DNA of 64,000 nt from CAVYPR01 sp963770505 (GTDB lineage Bacteria; Actinomycetota; Acidimicrobiia; Acidimicrobiales; RAAP-2), in assembly GCA_963770505.1 (NCBI GenBank), contig CAVYPR010000001.1:124001-188000 (forward strand). The letters are read 5' to 3'. Shown here one piece after another: positions 19,734 to 29,026 of the stretch (position 1 is the first letter of the stretch; every line of letters starts with the position of its first letter). The notes beneath the pieces are model-generated. The model had not been told where the DNA came from. It saw only the letters and a program-made list of their open reading frames with translations, and ran no database searches. The position numbers and the translations under genes were made by a program.

Positions 19734-21128
19734 GTGGCCAGCAGAACCGAAGAACTGCTCGCGACAGGCGAGCTGACCGGTGCCGGGGTCCTCACCATCG
19801 CCGACCTCTACGGGGAGGTGGAGGACGCCCTGGTCCGGTCGTTCCCCCGCGGGCGCCAGCTCTGGGTACGGGGCGAGATCCACAACGTCTCGGACCAGGT
19901 GCGGACCGGTCACTGCTACCTCGACCTGATCGACCCCGAGACGGCCGGCGAAAAGCAGGCCCCCGTGCTCCGGGTGAAGTGCTGGCGATCCACCTGGGGC
20001 CCGTTGCGGGCCACCCTTGCCAAGGAGGGCATCGAGCTGGCCCCAGGGATGGTGGTGGTCATCCGCGGCACCCTCGACTTTTACCGACCCCGGGCCGAGG
20101 TCGGCTTCATCCTGGCCGAGCTCGACGTCACCGCCCTCCTGGGGCGCCTGGCTGCCGAGCGGGCGGCCCTGCTGCGAGCTTTGGCCGCCGAGGGGCTCCT
20201 CGAGCGGAACCGGTCGCTGCCGGTCCCTACCGTCCCGCTCCGGGTCGGCCTGGTGGCCAGCCCCGGCACCGAGGGCTACCGCGATTTCCTCGGTCAGCTC
20301 CACGGCTCGGGTTACGCGTTCTCCGTCACGGTGGTCCCCACCACGGTCCAGGGCGCCGACGCCCCCCCGGCCATCGCCGGGGCGATCGCCGCCCTCGCCG
20401 CCCGCGGGCCCGGCGAACTCGACGTGGTGGTGCTCGTGCGCGGCGGGGGCTCCAAATCCGACCTGGCGGCCTTCGACGCCGAGGCCGTGGCCCGGGCCGT
20501 GGCCACCTGCCCGCTCCCGGTGTGGACCGGGATCGGCCACACCGGCGACGAGTCGGTGGCCGATCTGGTGGCCAACCGGCGCTGCATCACCCCGACCGAG
20601 TGCGGTCGCGAGCTGGCCCTGCGGGTGGGCCAGTGGTGGGAGGCCCGGGTAGTCGGGCCGTCCGACGTCCTGCGGCGCCGGGCCGCCGAGGCTCTGGCGG
20701 ACGCCGCCCGGCGCGACCACGGGGCCCGGGTCCGCCTGGCCGTGACGACCCGGCACCTGCTCTCGGCCCAGGCCGACCGCCTGCGCGCCCAGGCGCGGGC
20801 CACCGCCCGCCTCGCCCCGCTGGTGGTCGGCGACGCCCGGTCGCGGGTGGTCGAGCGCGCCTCGCGCCTCGCGCCGCTCTCGCTCGGCCACCTTGGGCGC
20901 GTCGACGATCGCCTGGAAGGCTGGCGCCGGCTCCTGAGCGCTTACGACATTGACCGCCAGCTCGAGCGCGGCTACACCCTTACCCTCGACGAGCAGGGAC
21001 GGGTGGTGCGCACCGTGGCCGACGTGGCCCCGGGATCGGCCCTCATCACGAGGTTCTCCGACGGCACGGCTCGCTCGGTGGTTGAGTCGGTCGTCGCCGG
21101 AGACGGCCAAGGGAAAGGCGAGGCGTGA
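19734..21128 (+). CDS. xseA: Exodeoxyribonuclease VII large subunit
   Basis: A 464-residue catalytic subunit of ExoVII, which degrades single-stranded DNA from both ends in mismatch and recombination repair. An N-terminal OB-fold (about residues 20-115, with LWVRGEIHNVSD) precedes the catalytic domain (about 170-330). That domain has VGLVASPGTEGYRDF, VVLVRGGGSKSDL and PVWTGIGHTGDESVADLVAN, the family's signature blocks. A long helical region follows. GTG 19734 is chosen by the -10 box and because the fragment at 1425 begins at the same codon. The stop overlaps the xseB start (GTGATG), so the two subunits are made together. Confidence 0.95.
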   Translation: MASRTEELLATGELTGAGVLTIADLYGEVEDALVRSFPRGRQLWVRGEIHNVSDQVRTGHCYLDLIDPETAGEKQAPVLRVKCWRSTWGPLRATLAKEGIELAPGMVVVIRGTLDFYRPRAEVGFILAELDVTALLGRLAAERAALLRALAAEGLLERNRSLPVPTVPLRVGLVASPGTEGYRDFLGQLHGSGYAFSVTVVPTTVQGADAPPAIAGAIAALAARGPGELDVVVLVRGGGSKSDLAAFDAEAVARAVATCPLPVWTGIGHTGDESVADLVANRRCITPTECGRELALRVGQWWEARVVGPSDVLRRRAAEALADAARRDHGARVRLAVTTRHLLSAQADRLRAQARATARLAPLVVGDARSRVVERASRLAPLSLGHLGRVDDRLEGWRRLLSAYDIDRQLERGYTLTLDEQGRVVRTVADVAPGSALITRFSDGTARSVVESVVAGDGQGKGEA

Positions 21129-21502
21129 TGGCGCAGAAGGGCGGGACCGGACAGGGCCGTGCCGAGACCCCGGTGGGGGAGCTCAGCTACACCGAGGCCA
21201 GCCGAGAGCTCGACGAGATCGTGGCCTTCTTCGAGGGGCGAGACGTCGACGTCGACCAGCTGGTCTCGCGATTGGAGCGCGCCACGGCCATCGTCGACGA
21301 GCTGGACCGGCGGCTGCGCCGGACCCGGGCGCAGGTTGAGGAGCTGGTGCCCCGTCTGGCCTCGGTGGCCGGCGGGACTGATGAGGAGCTCACCGAGGAG
21401 CTCGAGGAGGAAGAGGAGCTCGAGGAGGCGGACCGCCTGGCTGAGGAGCTCGGCGAGGCGGTGCAGGAGGAGAGCACCGGCCAGTCCCAGGGTCTGTTCT
21501 GA
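21125..21502 (+). CDS. xseB: Exodeoxyribonuclease VII small subunit
   Basis: The small subunit that coats and activates XseA. Residues about 18-80 match the short helical family (LSYTEASRELDEIVAFFEG, then LERATAIVDELDRRLRR). The following 45 residues are a strongly acidic Glu-rich tail (EELTEELEEEEELEEA), longer than usual and probably disordered. Start is GTG 21125 or ATG 21128; both overlap the xseA stop. The stop overlaps the next start by one base. Confidence 0.9.
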   Translation: MMAQKGGTGQGRAETPVGELSYTEASRELDEIVAFFEGRDVDVDQLVSRLERATAIVDELDRRLRRTRAQVEELVPRLASVAGGTDEELTEELEEEEELEEADRLAEELGEAVQEESTGQSQGLF

Positions 21503-22236
21503 TGCCCCACGACCGGGCGGCCGCTGACGGTCGCCTTTACTTTCGCCAGCTGCTCTCGGGTCGGGACTTCGCCCACGGCGATCCCCTGGCCCGCCAGATG
21601 GTCAACTTCGTCTACGCCGTGGGCGACCGCGAGACCGGCGAGGCCCTCTTGGTCGACCCCGCCTACGCCGTGGGCGACCTGCTCGACGCGCTGGCCACCG
21701 ACGGCATGTCCTGCGTGGGGATCCTCGGCACCCACTACCACCCGGACCACCTCGGGGGGTCGATGGCGGGCTTCTCGATCGAGGGGGTGGCCTCGCTGCT
21801 CGAACGGATCTCGGTCCCCGTCCATGTCCAACGCGACGAGTTGCCCTGGGTCGAGCGGGCCACCGGGGTCACGGCCGACCACCTCGTGCCCCACGACAGC
21901 GGGGACGTGGTCGAAGTGGGGGCGGTGCGCGTGGAGCTGCTCCACACCCCCGGCCACACGCCGGGCAGCCAGTGCTTCATGGTCGACGGGCGGCTCGTCT
22001 CCGGTGACACCCTCTTCCTCGAGGGCTGTGGTCGGACCGACCTGCCGGGCAGCGACCCCGAGGCCATGTACGAGTCGCTCACCACCCGCCTGGCGCGCGT
22101 CCCCGACGACACGATCGTCTTCCCCGGCCACCTCTATTCGGTCGAGCCCTCGGCGTCGATGGGGGAGACCCGCCGCACCAATTTCGTCTTCCGACCCCGG
22201 TCGGCCGCCGAGTGGCTGGCCGTCTTCGGGGGGTGA
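21502..22236 (+). CDS. Metallo-beta-lactamase-fold hydrolase (glyoxalase II-like)
   Basis: A 244-residue MBL-fold enzyme. Metal ligands are in THYHPDHLGG (about residues 76-85), TPGHTPGSQCF (about 150), SGDTLFLEGCGRTDL (bridging Asp) and FPGHLY (last His). The GCGRTDLPGSDPEAMY block is typical of the hydroxyacylglutathione hydrolase / persulfide dioxygenase-like branch. The substrate cannot be told from sequence; in actinobacteria the thiol would be mycothiol or a similar cofactor, not glutathione. It is translationally coupled to xseB and to the reductase that follows. Confidence 0.85.
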   Translation: MPHDRAAADGRLYFRQLLSGRDFAHGDPLARQMVNFVYAVGDRETGEALLVDPAYAVGDLLDALATDGMSCVGILGTHYHPDHLGGSMAGFSIEGVASLLERISVPVHVQRDELPWVERATGVTADHLVPHDSGDVVEVGAVRVELLHTPGHTPGSQCFMVDGRLVSGDTLFLEGCGRTDLPGSDPEAMYESLTTRLARVPDDTIVFPGHLYSVEPSASMGETRRTNFVFRPRSAAEWLAVFGG

Positions 22237-22243
22237 GGCCGGC

Positions 22244-23509
22244 GTGAGCGCCGCCGACGCCGATCCCGCGGGCCCCCTCCGTGCCGACGGCACGGTGGTG
22301 GTGGTCGGCGGGTCGCTGGCCGGGCTGCGGGCCGTGCAGGGGCTGCGCGAGGGGGGGTTCACCGGGCGGATCGTCCTGGTGGGCGAGGAGCTCCACTACC
22401 CCTACGACCGCCCGCCTCTCTCCAAGCAGGTGCTGGCCGGTGACTGGCCGCCCGAGCGGGCCGTGCTGGCCGACCACCACAAGCTGCACGACCTGGGGGT
22501 CGAGGAGCGGCTGGGGCGGCGGGCGACGTCGCTCGACGCCGGGTCCCGGCGGGTCAGTGTCGACGACGGCGACGAGCTCTCGGCCGACGCCGTGGTGGTG
22601 GCCACCGGGGCCCGTCCCCGGCGCCTGCCCGGCACCGAGTCGACGCCCTCGGTGAGGGTGCTGCGCACGCTCGACGACTGCGAGGCCCTCCGGGCGCAGG
22701 TGCTCGCCGCCGGGCCGGGGTGCCGGGTCGTGGTGGTCGGGGCCGGCTTCATCGGCTCGGAGGTGGCGTCGACCTGCCGGGGCCTCGACTGTGGCGTCAC
22801 GGTGGTCGAGACCCTGGCCACCCCGCTCGTTCCGGCCTTGGGCGAGCAGGTCGGCGCGGCACTGGGATCGCTGCACCTCCGCCACGGGGTCGACCTGCGC
22901 ACCGGCGTCGGGGTCGACGGCGTCGAGCCCAAGGGCGGCGGGGCGGCCGTCCGGGTGGTGCTCTCCGACGGCTCCGAGCTCCCGGCCGACGTGGTGGTGG
23001 TGGGCATCGGGGTCGTCCCCAACACCGAGTGGCTGGAGGGGTCCGGTCTCGAGCTCGACAACGGGGTGGTGTGCGACTCCTCCCTCTTCGCCGCCGACGG
23101 GGTGGTGGCCGCCGGCGATCTCGCCCGTTGGGTCTGGCCCCGGCACGGGGCGATGGAGCCGACCCGCATCGAGCACTGGGAGGTGGCGGCCCAGATGGGA
23201 GAGGCGGCGGCGTCGTCGCTGCTGGCCGGCCGGCGCGCCGCCCCCGCCTTCGACCCCGTTCCCTACTTCTGGTCGGACCAGTACGGGCTGCGGATCCAGA
23301 TGCTGGGCCGGCCCGCGCCCAGCGACGAGGTGGCCGTGGTCGACGGCGCACTCGACGCCGACGACGGAAAGTTCGTCGCCCTCTACGGTCGCGGCGGGCG
23401 CCTCACTGCGGCGCTGGCCGTCAGCCGCCCCCGCCAGCTGATGGGCTACCGGCCGCTGCTGGTTGCCGGGGCGAGCTTCGACGAGGCGCTGTCCCTCCAC
23501 CGGGACTGA
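22244..23509 (+). CDS. FAD-dependent NAD(P)H:ferredoxin reductase-like protein
   Basis: A 421-residue pyridine-nucleotide-disulfide-type reductase. It has an FAD-binding VVVVGGSLAGLRAV (about residue 18), the family motif YPYDRPPLSKQVL, VVATGARPR, an NAD-binding VVVVGAGFIGSEVAS (about 165) and GVVAAGDLARW. The C-terminus (PYFWSDQYGLRIQMLG) matches the rhodocoxin/putidaredoxin reductase branch. It would pass electrons from NADH to a ferredoxin for an oxygenase or P450; none lies nearby. GTG 22244 lies 7 nt after the previous stop. The 3' end overlaps the convergent transglutaminase gene by 89 bp. Confidence 0.9.
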   Translation: MSAADADPAGPLRADGTVVVVGGSLAGLRAVQGLREGGFTGRIVLVGEELHYPYDRPPLSKQVLAGDWPPERAVLADHHKLHDLGVEERLGRRATSLDAGSRRVSVDDGDELSADAVVVATGARPRRLPGTESTPSVRVLRTLDDCEALRAQVLAAGPGCRVVVVGAGFIGSEVASTCRGLDCGVTVVETLATPLVPALGEQVGAALGSLHLRHGVDLRTGVGVDGVEPKGGGAAVRVVLSDGSELPADVVVVGIGVVPNTEWLEGSGLELDNGVVCDSSLFAADGVVAAGDLARWVWPRHGAMEPTRIEHWEVAAQMGEAAASSLLAGRRAAPAFDPVPYFWSDQYGLRIQMLGRPAPSDEVAVVDGALDADDGKFVALYGRGGRLTAALAVSRPRQLMGYRPLLVAGASFDEALSLHRD

Positions 23510-25610
23510 CCCCCCCGGCCCCCGGGCCCGGGGACTTCTTCCGCAGCCGCCGCGCCCCGCGGCGCAGCCGTCGGGCGGCGCGGCGCAGCTCGCGCTGGGT
23601 GCGCGGGTCGGGCGCACCGTCGCCGTAGGCGGCGCGCTCGGCCAAAGCGGCCAGCCTGCGGGCGTCGGGGTCCGGCGGCCCGCCGGGTGGGGGCCACAGG
23701 GCGTCGATGCGGGCGGCCAGCGTCGTGAGGGTCTCCCCGGGCTCGACCGCCAGGCCGGCGCGCCTGGCCGTCGCCTCCAGCTCGGCGGTGATGGACCCCG
23801 CCCAGGTGGCGGGGCGCCGCCGCCGTCGCCGGACGACGAACACGACCAGGCCGGCGGCGGCCACGCCGGCCACCACCGGGACCACCGGGACCTTGGCCAG
23901 CGCGTCGCGCAGGTCGTGGGTGAGGACCGAGGCCGTGCTGGGGTTGGCCAGGGGGACGACGGCGGTCGGGTCGAAGCTCTGCCAGCCGTAGCCGGGGAAC
24001 CAGACCTGGACCCAGGCGTGGGCGTCTTGGGCCTGGACGTCGTAGAGGTCGGTCAGCGGGTCGTAAGGACCGGGCACGTAGCCGGTGGCCTCGCGGGCCG
24101 GGATGCCGAGGGTGCGCAGCATCACGGCGAGCGAGGTGCTGATCTGCTCGCAGTAGCCGCGCCGGGAGCCGAAGAGGAACTGCTCGACCGTGTCCTGGCC
24201 GGGCGAGAGCGGCGGGATGTCCAACGTGTAGCGGGTGTGGGTCCCCATCCAGTCCTCGAGGGCCAGGATCTTGGCGTAGGTGGTGGGGGCGTGGGCGGTG
24301 ATGCGGCGGGCCAGCGCGGCCACCCGGGGGTAGGGGTGGGGGAGCTGGAGGAACCTCGCCTGCTCCGGCGGGGAAAGGGAGGCCCCAGGCCCGATGGCCG
24401 GCGCGGGCGCCTCGAGCTCGGCCGGGGTGGCGGTGTTCACCACCGAGAGCACGGTGTAGACCGACCCCGGCCCCAACGAGGTGCCCGAGCGCAGTGTGCC
24501 GTAGGGGCTCAGGTAGAGGTGCCGGGCGGGGAACCACACCTCGGCGGCGTTGGCCGCGTGGAAGATGAGGTTGGGCCCCGACTGGACCAGGTAGAAGGTC
24601 TGGTAGTCGGCGGTTCCCCGATCCACCTCGCCCACCGGGGTGGGCACCAGGAAGGGGAACCGTGTGTCGAGTTGCCGCCAGGGTGAGAGCCTGCCCGGTG
24701 GCGGGGTGGTGTCCCACGACTGGCCCGTCCAGCGGTCGAAGGTCTCGGCGATCCAGAAGGTTGGTCGGTCGGCGCGCACCCGGAAGACGACCTGGGTGCC
24801 GAGGCTCGCCCGATCGGCGGTGTCGAGGGGGCCGGCGAAGCCGAGGAAGCCGCCGATCCCGGTTCGTCCCTGCGGCGCGGCGGCGTGGACGGGCTCGCTG
24901 CCCTTGGCTCCACCGCCCACCAGCGAGGCCGCCTGGCTGAGGGGCAGGTCGTCGGCGATGGACGAGGGCAGGATGAAGTTGGAGTCGGTGTGGGGGGCGG
25001 GCAGTCCGGCGACCACGAGAACGGCCACCGCCAGCGCGCAGAGCGCGGTGGTGACCGCCGCCACCGGCCTGATCCGTGACCCGCCTGACTGCGACCCCCA
25101 CATCGACAGGAGGCCCACGAGCCCGAACCCCCCCCAGACCACCACGTAGAGGCCGAAGACGTCGTCGATCGACTGGGCGGCGGCCACGGCCATGAGGGTG
25201 GCCGAGCCGGCCAGGGAGAACCCGAGGTCGCGGCGGCACGGGACGTCGAAGGCGTGGGTCACCTGGATGATGGTGAACAGGACGGCCAGGGGCCCCTCCA
25301 CCGAGCCCAGGTCGCCGGTGCTGGCCCGGGCCGACACGGTGAGGAAGAACCAGACGAAGGCGATCACGACGGCCAGGGCCAGCGCGGGCTTAAGGAACCG
25401 GACCGGCCGCGCCCGGCGGTGGTAGGAGAAGGCGTTGCCCAGGATCACGAGCACGATCGACAGCCAGGAGACCGTGGCGGACAGCTCGCCCGCCGCCCAG
25501 CAGGCGACGATGGACGTGACCACCGCGCCGGTGGCGGCCACCCGCAGGAGCACCGAGTGCTCCGGAGCCCCGGGGCGGTTTGCCTGGCGGACCGCCTCGA
25601 CGACGTTCAC
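23421..25610 (-). CDS. Transglutaminase-like membrane protein (TgpA-type)
   Basis: A 729-residue membrane protein of the DUF3488 / transglutaminase type. About seven hydrophobic spans fill residues 20-210. An extracellular region follows, and the papain-like core lies at about 470-560: RRGYCEQISTSLAVML (Cys), DAHAWVQVWFPGYGW (His) and SFDPT (Asp). A last membrane span (VVPVVAGVAAAGLVVFVV) precedes a basic cytoplasmic tail. Genes of this kind travel with moxR and DUF58, as here; they are thought to act in envelope protein maturation or cross-linking. GTG 25610 overlaps the DUF58 stop (GTGA). Confidence 0.88.
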   Translation of the reverse strand: MNVVEAVRQANRPGAPEHSVLLRVAATGAVVTSIVACWAAGELSATVSWLSIVLVILGNAFSYHRRARPVRFLKPALALAVVIAFVWFFLTVSARASTGDLGSVEGPLAVLFTIIQVTHAFDVPCRRDLGFSLAGSATLMAVAAAQSIDDVFGLYVVVWGGFGLVGLLSMWGSQSGGSRIRPVAAVTTALCALAVAVLVVAGLPAPHTDSNFILPSSIADDLPLSQAASLVGGGAKGSEPVHAAAPQGRTGIGGFLGFAGPLDTADRASLGTQVVFRVRADRPTFWIAETFDRWTGQSWDTTPPPGRLSPWRQLDTRFPFLVPTPVGEVDRGTADYQTFYLVQSGPNLIFHAANAAEVWFPARHLYLSPYGTLRSGTSLGPGSVYTVLSVVNTATPAELEAPAPAIGPGASLSPPEQARFLQLPHPYPRVAALARRITAHAPTTYAKILALEDWMGTHTRYTLDIPPLSPGQDTVEQFLFGSRRGYCEQISTSLAVMLRTLGIPAREATGYVPGPYDPLTDLYDVQAQDAHAWVQVWFPGYGWQSFDPTAVVPLANPSTASVLTHDLRDALAKVPVVPVVAGVAAAGLVVFVVRRRRRRPATWAGSITAELEATARRAGLAVEPGETLTTLAARIDALWPPPGGPPDPDARRLAALAERAAYGDGAPDPRTQRELRRAARRLRRGARRLRKKSPGPGAGGVSPGGGTAPRRSSPRQPAAAGSPSAGGGG

Positions 25611-26560
25611 CGCTCCCCGCCTCTGTCGCCGCGTTGGGGGAGCGCCCGGGCCAGGCGCCGCCCGGCGTCGGCCATGCCCGAGACGGGACGATGCACCTCG
25701 CCGTGGGCCTCGGCGGTCACCAGCACCACCGAGTGGCCGGCGGCCAGCTGGGCGCCCACCTGGGCGAGCGCCCGGCTCGCCTGCTCGTCGGCCAGGTCGG
25801 GGTCGTCGGCGAGGAGCGCCCAGACGGTCACTGGCCGGGCGGCCGGTCCCTCCATCTCGCGCACCATGAGGGTGCCCGCGTGCGCGGTGGCCCGCCAGTG
25901 CACCCAGCTGCGCAGGTCGCCCGGCTGGTAGTCGCGCACCCCGCGGGGCTCGCCCACTCGGCGGTGCACCTGCCGGACGTCGCTGCCGGTGTCGTCGCCC
26001 CGGTCCCGCTCGGCCGCCACGGCCGCCCCGACCGGCGGGGCCACGCAGAGGGGGCGCCGCAGGGGGACGGTGACGCGCTTCGTCCACCACAACACGCCGA
26101 ACGGTGCCGCGCTGGCCAGCTCGACCACGCAGGTGGAGCGCTCGCCCCGGTGCGCCGGGACCACCTCGAGGGTGCAGCTCTTGGCGTCGCCCGTGCCCCG
26201 GGCCGGGCCCGGGGGGTCGACGGCGCGCGCCACGACCGGAGTGGAGGTGACCACCGTGAGCTCCATCGCGGACCCGGCCACCGCGTCGGCGGGGTTCTCG
26301 GCGACAGAGCACCGCGCCCGCCGGAGGAACACGGCCGGACCGAGCAGCCCCACCACGATGCAGCCGGCGAGCAGGGCGCCCAGCGCCTGCACCCAGCCCG
26401 AGCCGCTGGAGTGGGCCACGCCGAACCAGGCCACCACGGCCAGCACCGTGCCCAGGACCGGGCCCGTGGCCCGTCGGGGACGGGGGAACGGCTCTTTGGG
26501 CGAGCGCGGCCGGTGTTCGGCCCCCCCGGCGGTGCTGCCCGGGGGACCGCCGTCGGTCAC
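25607..26560 (-). CDS. DUF58 domain protein (MoxR-associated)
   Basis: A 317-residue protein with two hydrophobic segments near the N-terminus (about residues 30-75) and the DUF58 signature VRDYQPGDLRSWVHWRATA followed by LMVREME (about 215-245). DUF58 proteins contain a vWA-like fold and are thought to be chaperoned by the MoxR ATPase encoded next to them. The start GTG 26560 overlaps the moxR stop, and its stop overlaps the transglutaminase start. Confidence 0.88.
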   Translation of the reverse strand: MTDGGPPGSTAGGAEHRPRSPKEPFPRPRRATGPVLGTVLAVVAWFGVAHSSGSGWVQALGALLAGCIVVGLLGPAVFLRRARCSVAENPADAVAGSAMELTVVTSTPVVARAVDPPGPARGTGDAKSCTLEVVPAHRGERSTCVVELASAAPFGVLWWTKRVTVPLRRPLCVAPPVGAAVAAERDRGDDTGSDVRQVHRRVGEPRGVRDYQPGDLRSWVHWRATAHAGTLMVREMEGPAARPVTVWALLADDPDLADEQASRALAQVGAQLAAGHSVVLVTAEAHGEVHRPVSGMADAGRRLARALPQRGDRGGER

Positions 26561-27525
26561 GGCCTGGGGGCCCCGACGGTGCGCAGCACCTCGTGGACCA
26601 CCGCCGTCCCCGCACCCGGCTGGCCGTCGGTCACCAGCCGGTGGGCCAGGCTGGGCACGGCCATGGCCTGGACGTCGCCGGGAGAGACGAAGGCCCGGCC
26701 GTAGAGGAGGGCGTGGGCCTGGGCCGAGCGCACCAGGGTGATCGAGGCCCGGGGGCTGGCCCCCAGCCGCACCCCCGCCGCCTGGCGGGTGGCGCGGCAC
26801 AGGTCGACGGCGTAGGCGGCGACCTGGGTGGCGATCGGCAGCCGGCGGGTGAGGTGGATGATCCGGCGCCAGTCGGCCGTCGAGCACACCGCCCGCAGTT
26901 CTGAGAGCGCCTCGCGCCCGCCGTGGTGGAGGGTGAGGCTGGCCTCGGTCTCGGCGTCGGGGTAGCCGAGGGGGGTCGAGAGGGCGAACCGGTCGAGCTG
27001 GCTCTCGACCAGCGGATAGGTGCCCAGCTGGCCGGTGGGGTTTTGGGTGGCGATGACCATGTGCGGAGAGGGCAGCGGCCAGCTGCGGCCGTCCACCGTG
27101 ACCTGCTCCTCCTCCATGGCCTCCAAGAGGGCCGACTGGGTGCGCGGGGGCGTGCGATTCAACTCGTCGAGCAGCAGGACGTGGGCGAAGACCGGACCTG
27201 GTCGGAACTCCCACGTCCCGGTGCCCGGGGAGAAGGTCGAGACGCCGGTGACGTCGGTGGGGAGGAGGTCGGGGTGGCCCTGGACCCGCGAGAGCCCGGC
27301 CCCCAGCGAGGCGGCGAGCCCGCGGGCGAGAACGGTCTTGCCCACGCCGGGCACGTCCTCGATGAGCAGGTGGCCGCCGGAGAGGGCGGCCACCACGGCC
27401 ACGGTGACCGCCGAGGGCGCCCCCAGCAACACGTGGCGGAGGTTGGCGTGCAAGGCGCGCGCCAACTGCACGTAGACCGACGGGACCGCGGCCTGCCGAG
27501 CGCGCTCCTGTTCGGTGGTGGTCAC
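26557..27525 (-). CDS. moxR: MoxR-type AAA+ ATPase
   Basis: A 322-residue AAA+ chaperone ATPase. It has Walker A EDVPGVGKTVLAR (about residue 55), Walker B HVLLLDELNRTPPRTQSALLEAMEE (about 115), sensor 1 VIATQNPTGQLGTYPLVE, and a C-terminal AAA lid. MoxR proteins remodel or activate vWA-domain partners; here these are probably the DUF58 protein and the transglutaminase just downstream. GTG 27525 has GGAGGG 7-8 nt upstream, and the gene lies 13 bp behind glpK, so it is probably co-transcribed with the glycerol genes. Confidence 0.93.
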   Translation of the reverse strand: MTTTEQERARQAAVPSVYVQLARALHANLRHVLLGAPSAVTVAVVAALSGGHLLIEDVPGVGKTVLARGLAASLGAGLSRVQGHPDLLPTDVTGVSTFSPGTGTWEFRPGPVFAHVLLLDELNRTPPRTQSALLEAMEEEQVTVDGRSWPLPSPHMVIATQNPTGQLGTYPLVESQLDRFALSTPLGYPDAETEASLTLHHGGREALSELRAVCSTADWRRIIHLTRRLPIATQVAAYAVDLCRATRQAAGVRLGASPRASITLVRSAQAHALLYGRAFVSPGDVQAMAVPSLAHRLVTDGQPGAGTAVVHEVLRTVGAPRP

Positions 27526-27538
27526 CCTCGGCCCTCCA

Positions 27539-29026
27539 TCAGAAGCCGATCCCGGAGAGCTCGGGGACGGTGCCCAGGGCCCGCTCCCGGGCGGCCAGCC
27601 ACCGCGCGCGGCGTGCCGCCCGGTCGGACTCCGTGGCCGTCGGCTCGACGGAGTGCCGGGGCACCGCGGCCGAGGCGATCTCGTCGGTGTCCCCCCAGGT
27701 GCCCACGGCCATGCCGGCCAGGAAGCCCGCCCCCAGCGTCGTCGCCTCCCGCTCCGACGACACCTCGACGACCCGGCCGGTGGCCTCGGCCAGGGAGGAG
27801 ACGAAGACCTCGTTGTCGGACATTCCGCCGTCGACCCGCAGCGCCCCGACCCGCATTCCGCTGTCGGCCTCGGCCGCCTCCAGCAGGTCGGCCCCTCGCT
27901 GGGCCACCCCCTCGAGGACGGCCCGCACCAGCTCGGCCCGGCCGGTGCCCCGGGTCACCCCGAGCAGCGTGCCCCTCGCCCCGAAGTCCCAGACCGGGGT
28001 GCCCATCCCGAGCAGCGCGGGGACGAACCAGACGTCGCCGGTCGTTTCGCACCCCGAGGCCACCGTCGCCGACTCCTGGGCGGATTCGATCACCCCGAGG
28101 TCGTCGCGGAGCCACTCCACGCAGGAGCCGGCCGAGAGCATGACCGCCTCCACGCCCCACACCGGCTTTCCCTCCCGCTGCCAGGTCACAATGGGGAACG
28201 TACCCGCTGGGAGGCGCCGGGCGGTGACGGGCGGCTCGCCCCCGGTGCACAGGTCGAGCATGCCGCCGGTGCCGAAGGTGGCCTTGGCCAGCCCGGGACG
28301 GGTGCACCCCTGGCCGACCAGGCTGGCCTGCTGGTCCCCGGCGATCCCGCAGATGGGCGGGGCGCCGGGGAGGGCCAGGGCCTGGCCCACCACGCCCGTC
28401 GAGTCGACGATCGCCGGCAGCATGGCGGTGGGGACACCCAGCCGCTCGAGGATCTCGCCGTCCCAGCCCATGGTGTCGGGGCGGACCAGGCCGGTCACCC
28501 CGGCGTTCGTGGCGTCGGTCACGTGCAGCCCCGCCGCCGCCCCGCCGGCCAGGGTCCAGGCCACCCACGAGTCGACCGTGCCGAAGCACAGCCCGTCGGC
28601 CGCCGAGCGGTCGGGGTCGACGGCGTCGAGGATGGCGGCCAGCTTGGTGGCCGACATGTTGGGGGCCAGGCGGATCCCCTCGGCCTGGAGGACGAGGCAG
28701 GTCCCCACCGTGCGCAGGTCCTGCCAGCCGATGGCCGGGGCCACCGGCCGGCCGGTGGCCCTGTCCCAGACCACGGTGGTGGCCCGTTGGTTGGCGATGC
28801 CCACCCCCGACACCGGCCCCCCCTCGTCCAGGGCGGCCTCGGCCAGCTCGAGCGCGGCCCGGGCGACCAGCCCCGCGTCCACCTCGACGAGGCCCGGCGC
28901 GGGCGTGTCGGGCAGCACGGCGCGGTGGTGGACGCAGGTCACCGTGGCGTCGGGCCGCACCACGGCCGCCCGCACGCCCGAGGTGCCCACGTCGACGACG
29001 AGCAGGCTGCCCCCCCGACCGGTCAC
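27539..29026 (-). CDS. glpK: Glycerol kinase (FGGY family)
   Basis: A 495-residue sugar-kinase-fold enzyme that makes glycerol 3-phosphate. Visible are the N-terminal phosphate loop VVDVGTSGVRAAVV, GIANQRATTVVWDRATGRP and IGWQDLRT (glycerol site), FGTVDSWVAW, GIAGDQQASLVGQGC, ATFGTGGMLDL, and the C-terminal LRVDGGMSDNEVFV with ATTLGAGFLAG. The residues fit glycerol kinase (NQR and DQQ blocks) better than other FGGY members. The start overlaps the upstream flavoprotein stop by GTGA. Its place between glpD-like genes and moxR makes the substrate call firm. Confidence 0.9.
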   Translation of the reverse strand: MTGRGGSLLVVDVGTSGVRAAVVRPDATVTCVHHRAVLPDTPAPGLVEVDAGLVARAALELAEAALDEGGPVSGVGIANQRATTVVWDRATGRPVAPAIGWQDLRTVGTCLVLQAEGIRLAPNMSATKLAAILDAVDPDRSAADGLCFGTVDSWVAWTLAGGAAAGLHVTDATNAGVTGLVRPDTMGWDGEILERLGVPTAMLPAIVDSTGVVGQALALPGAPPICGIAGDQQASLVGQGCTRPGLAKATFGTGGMLDLCTGGEPPVTARRLPAGTFPIVTWQREGKPVWGVEAVMLSAGSCVEWLRDDLGVIESAQESATVASGCETTGDVWFVPALLGMGTPVWDFGARGTLLGVTRGTGRAELVRAVLEGVAQRGADLLEAAEADSGMRVGALRVDGGMSDNEVFVSSLAEATGRVVEVSSEREATTLGAGFLAGMAVGTWGDTDEIASAAVPRHSVEPTATESDRAARRARWLAARERALGTVPELSGIGF

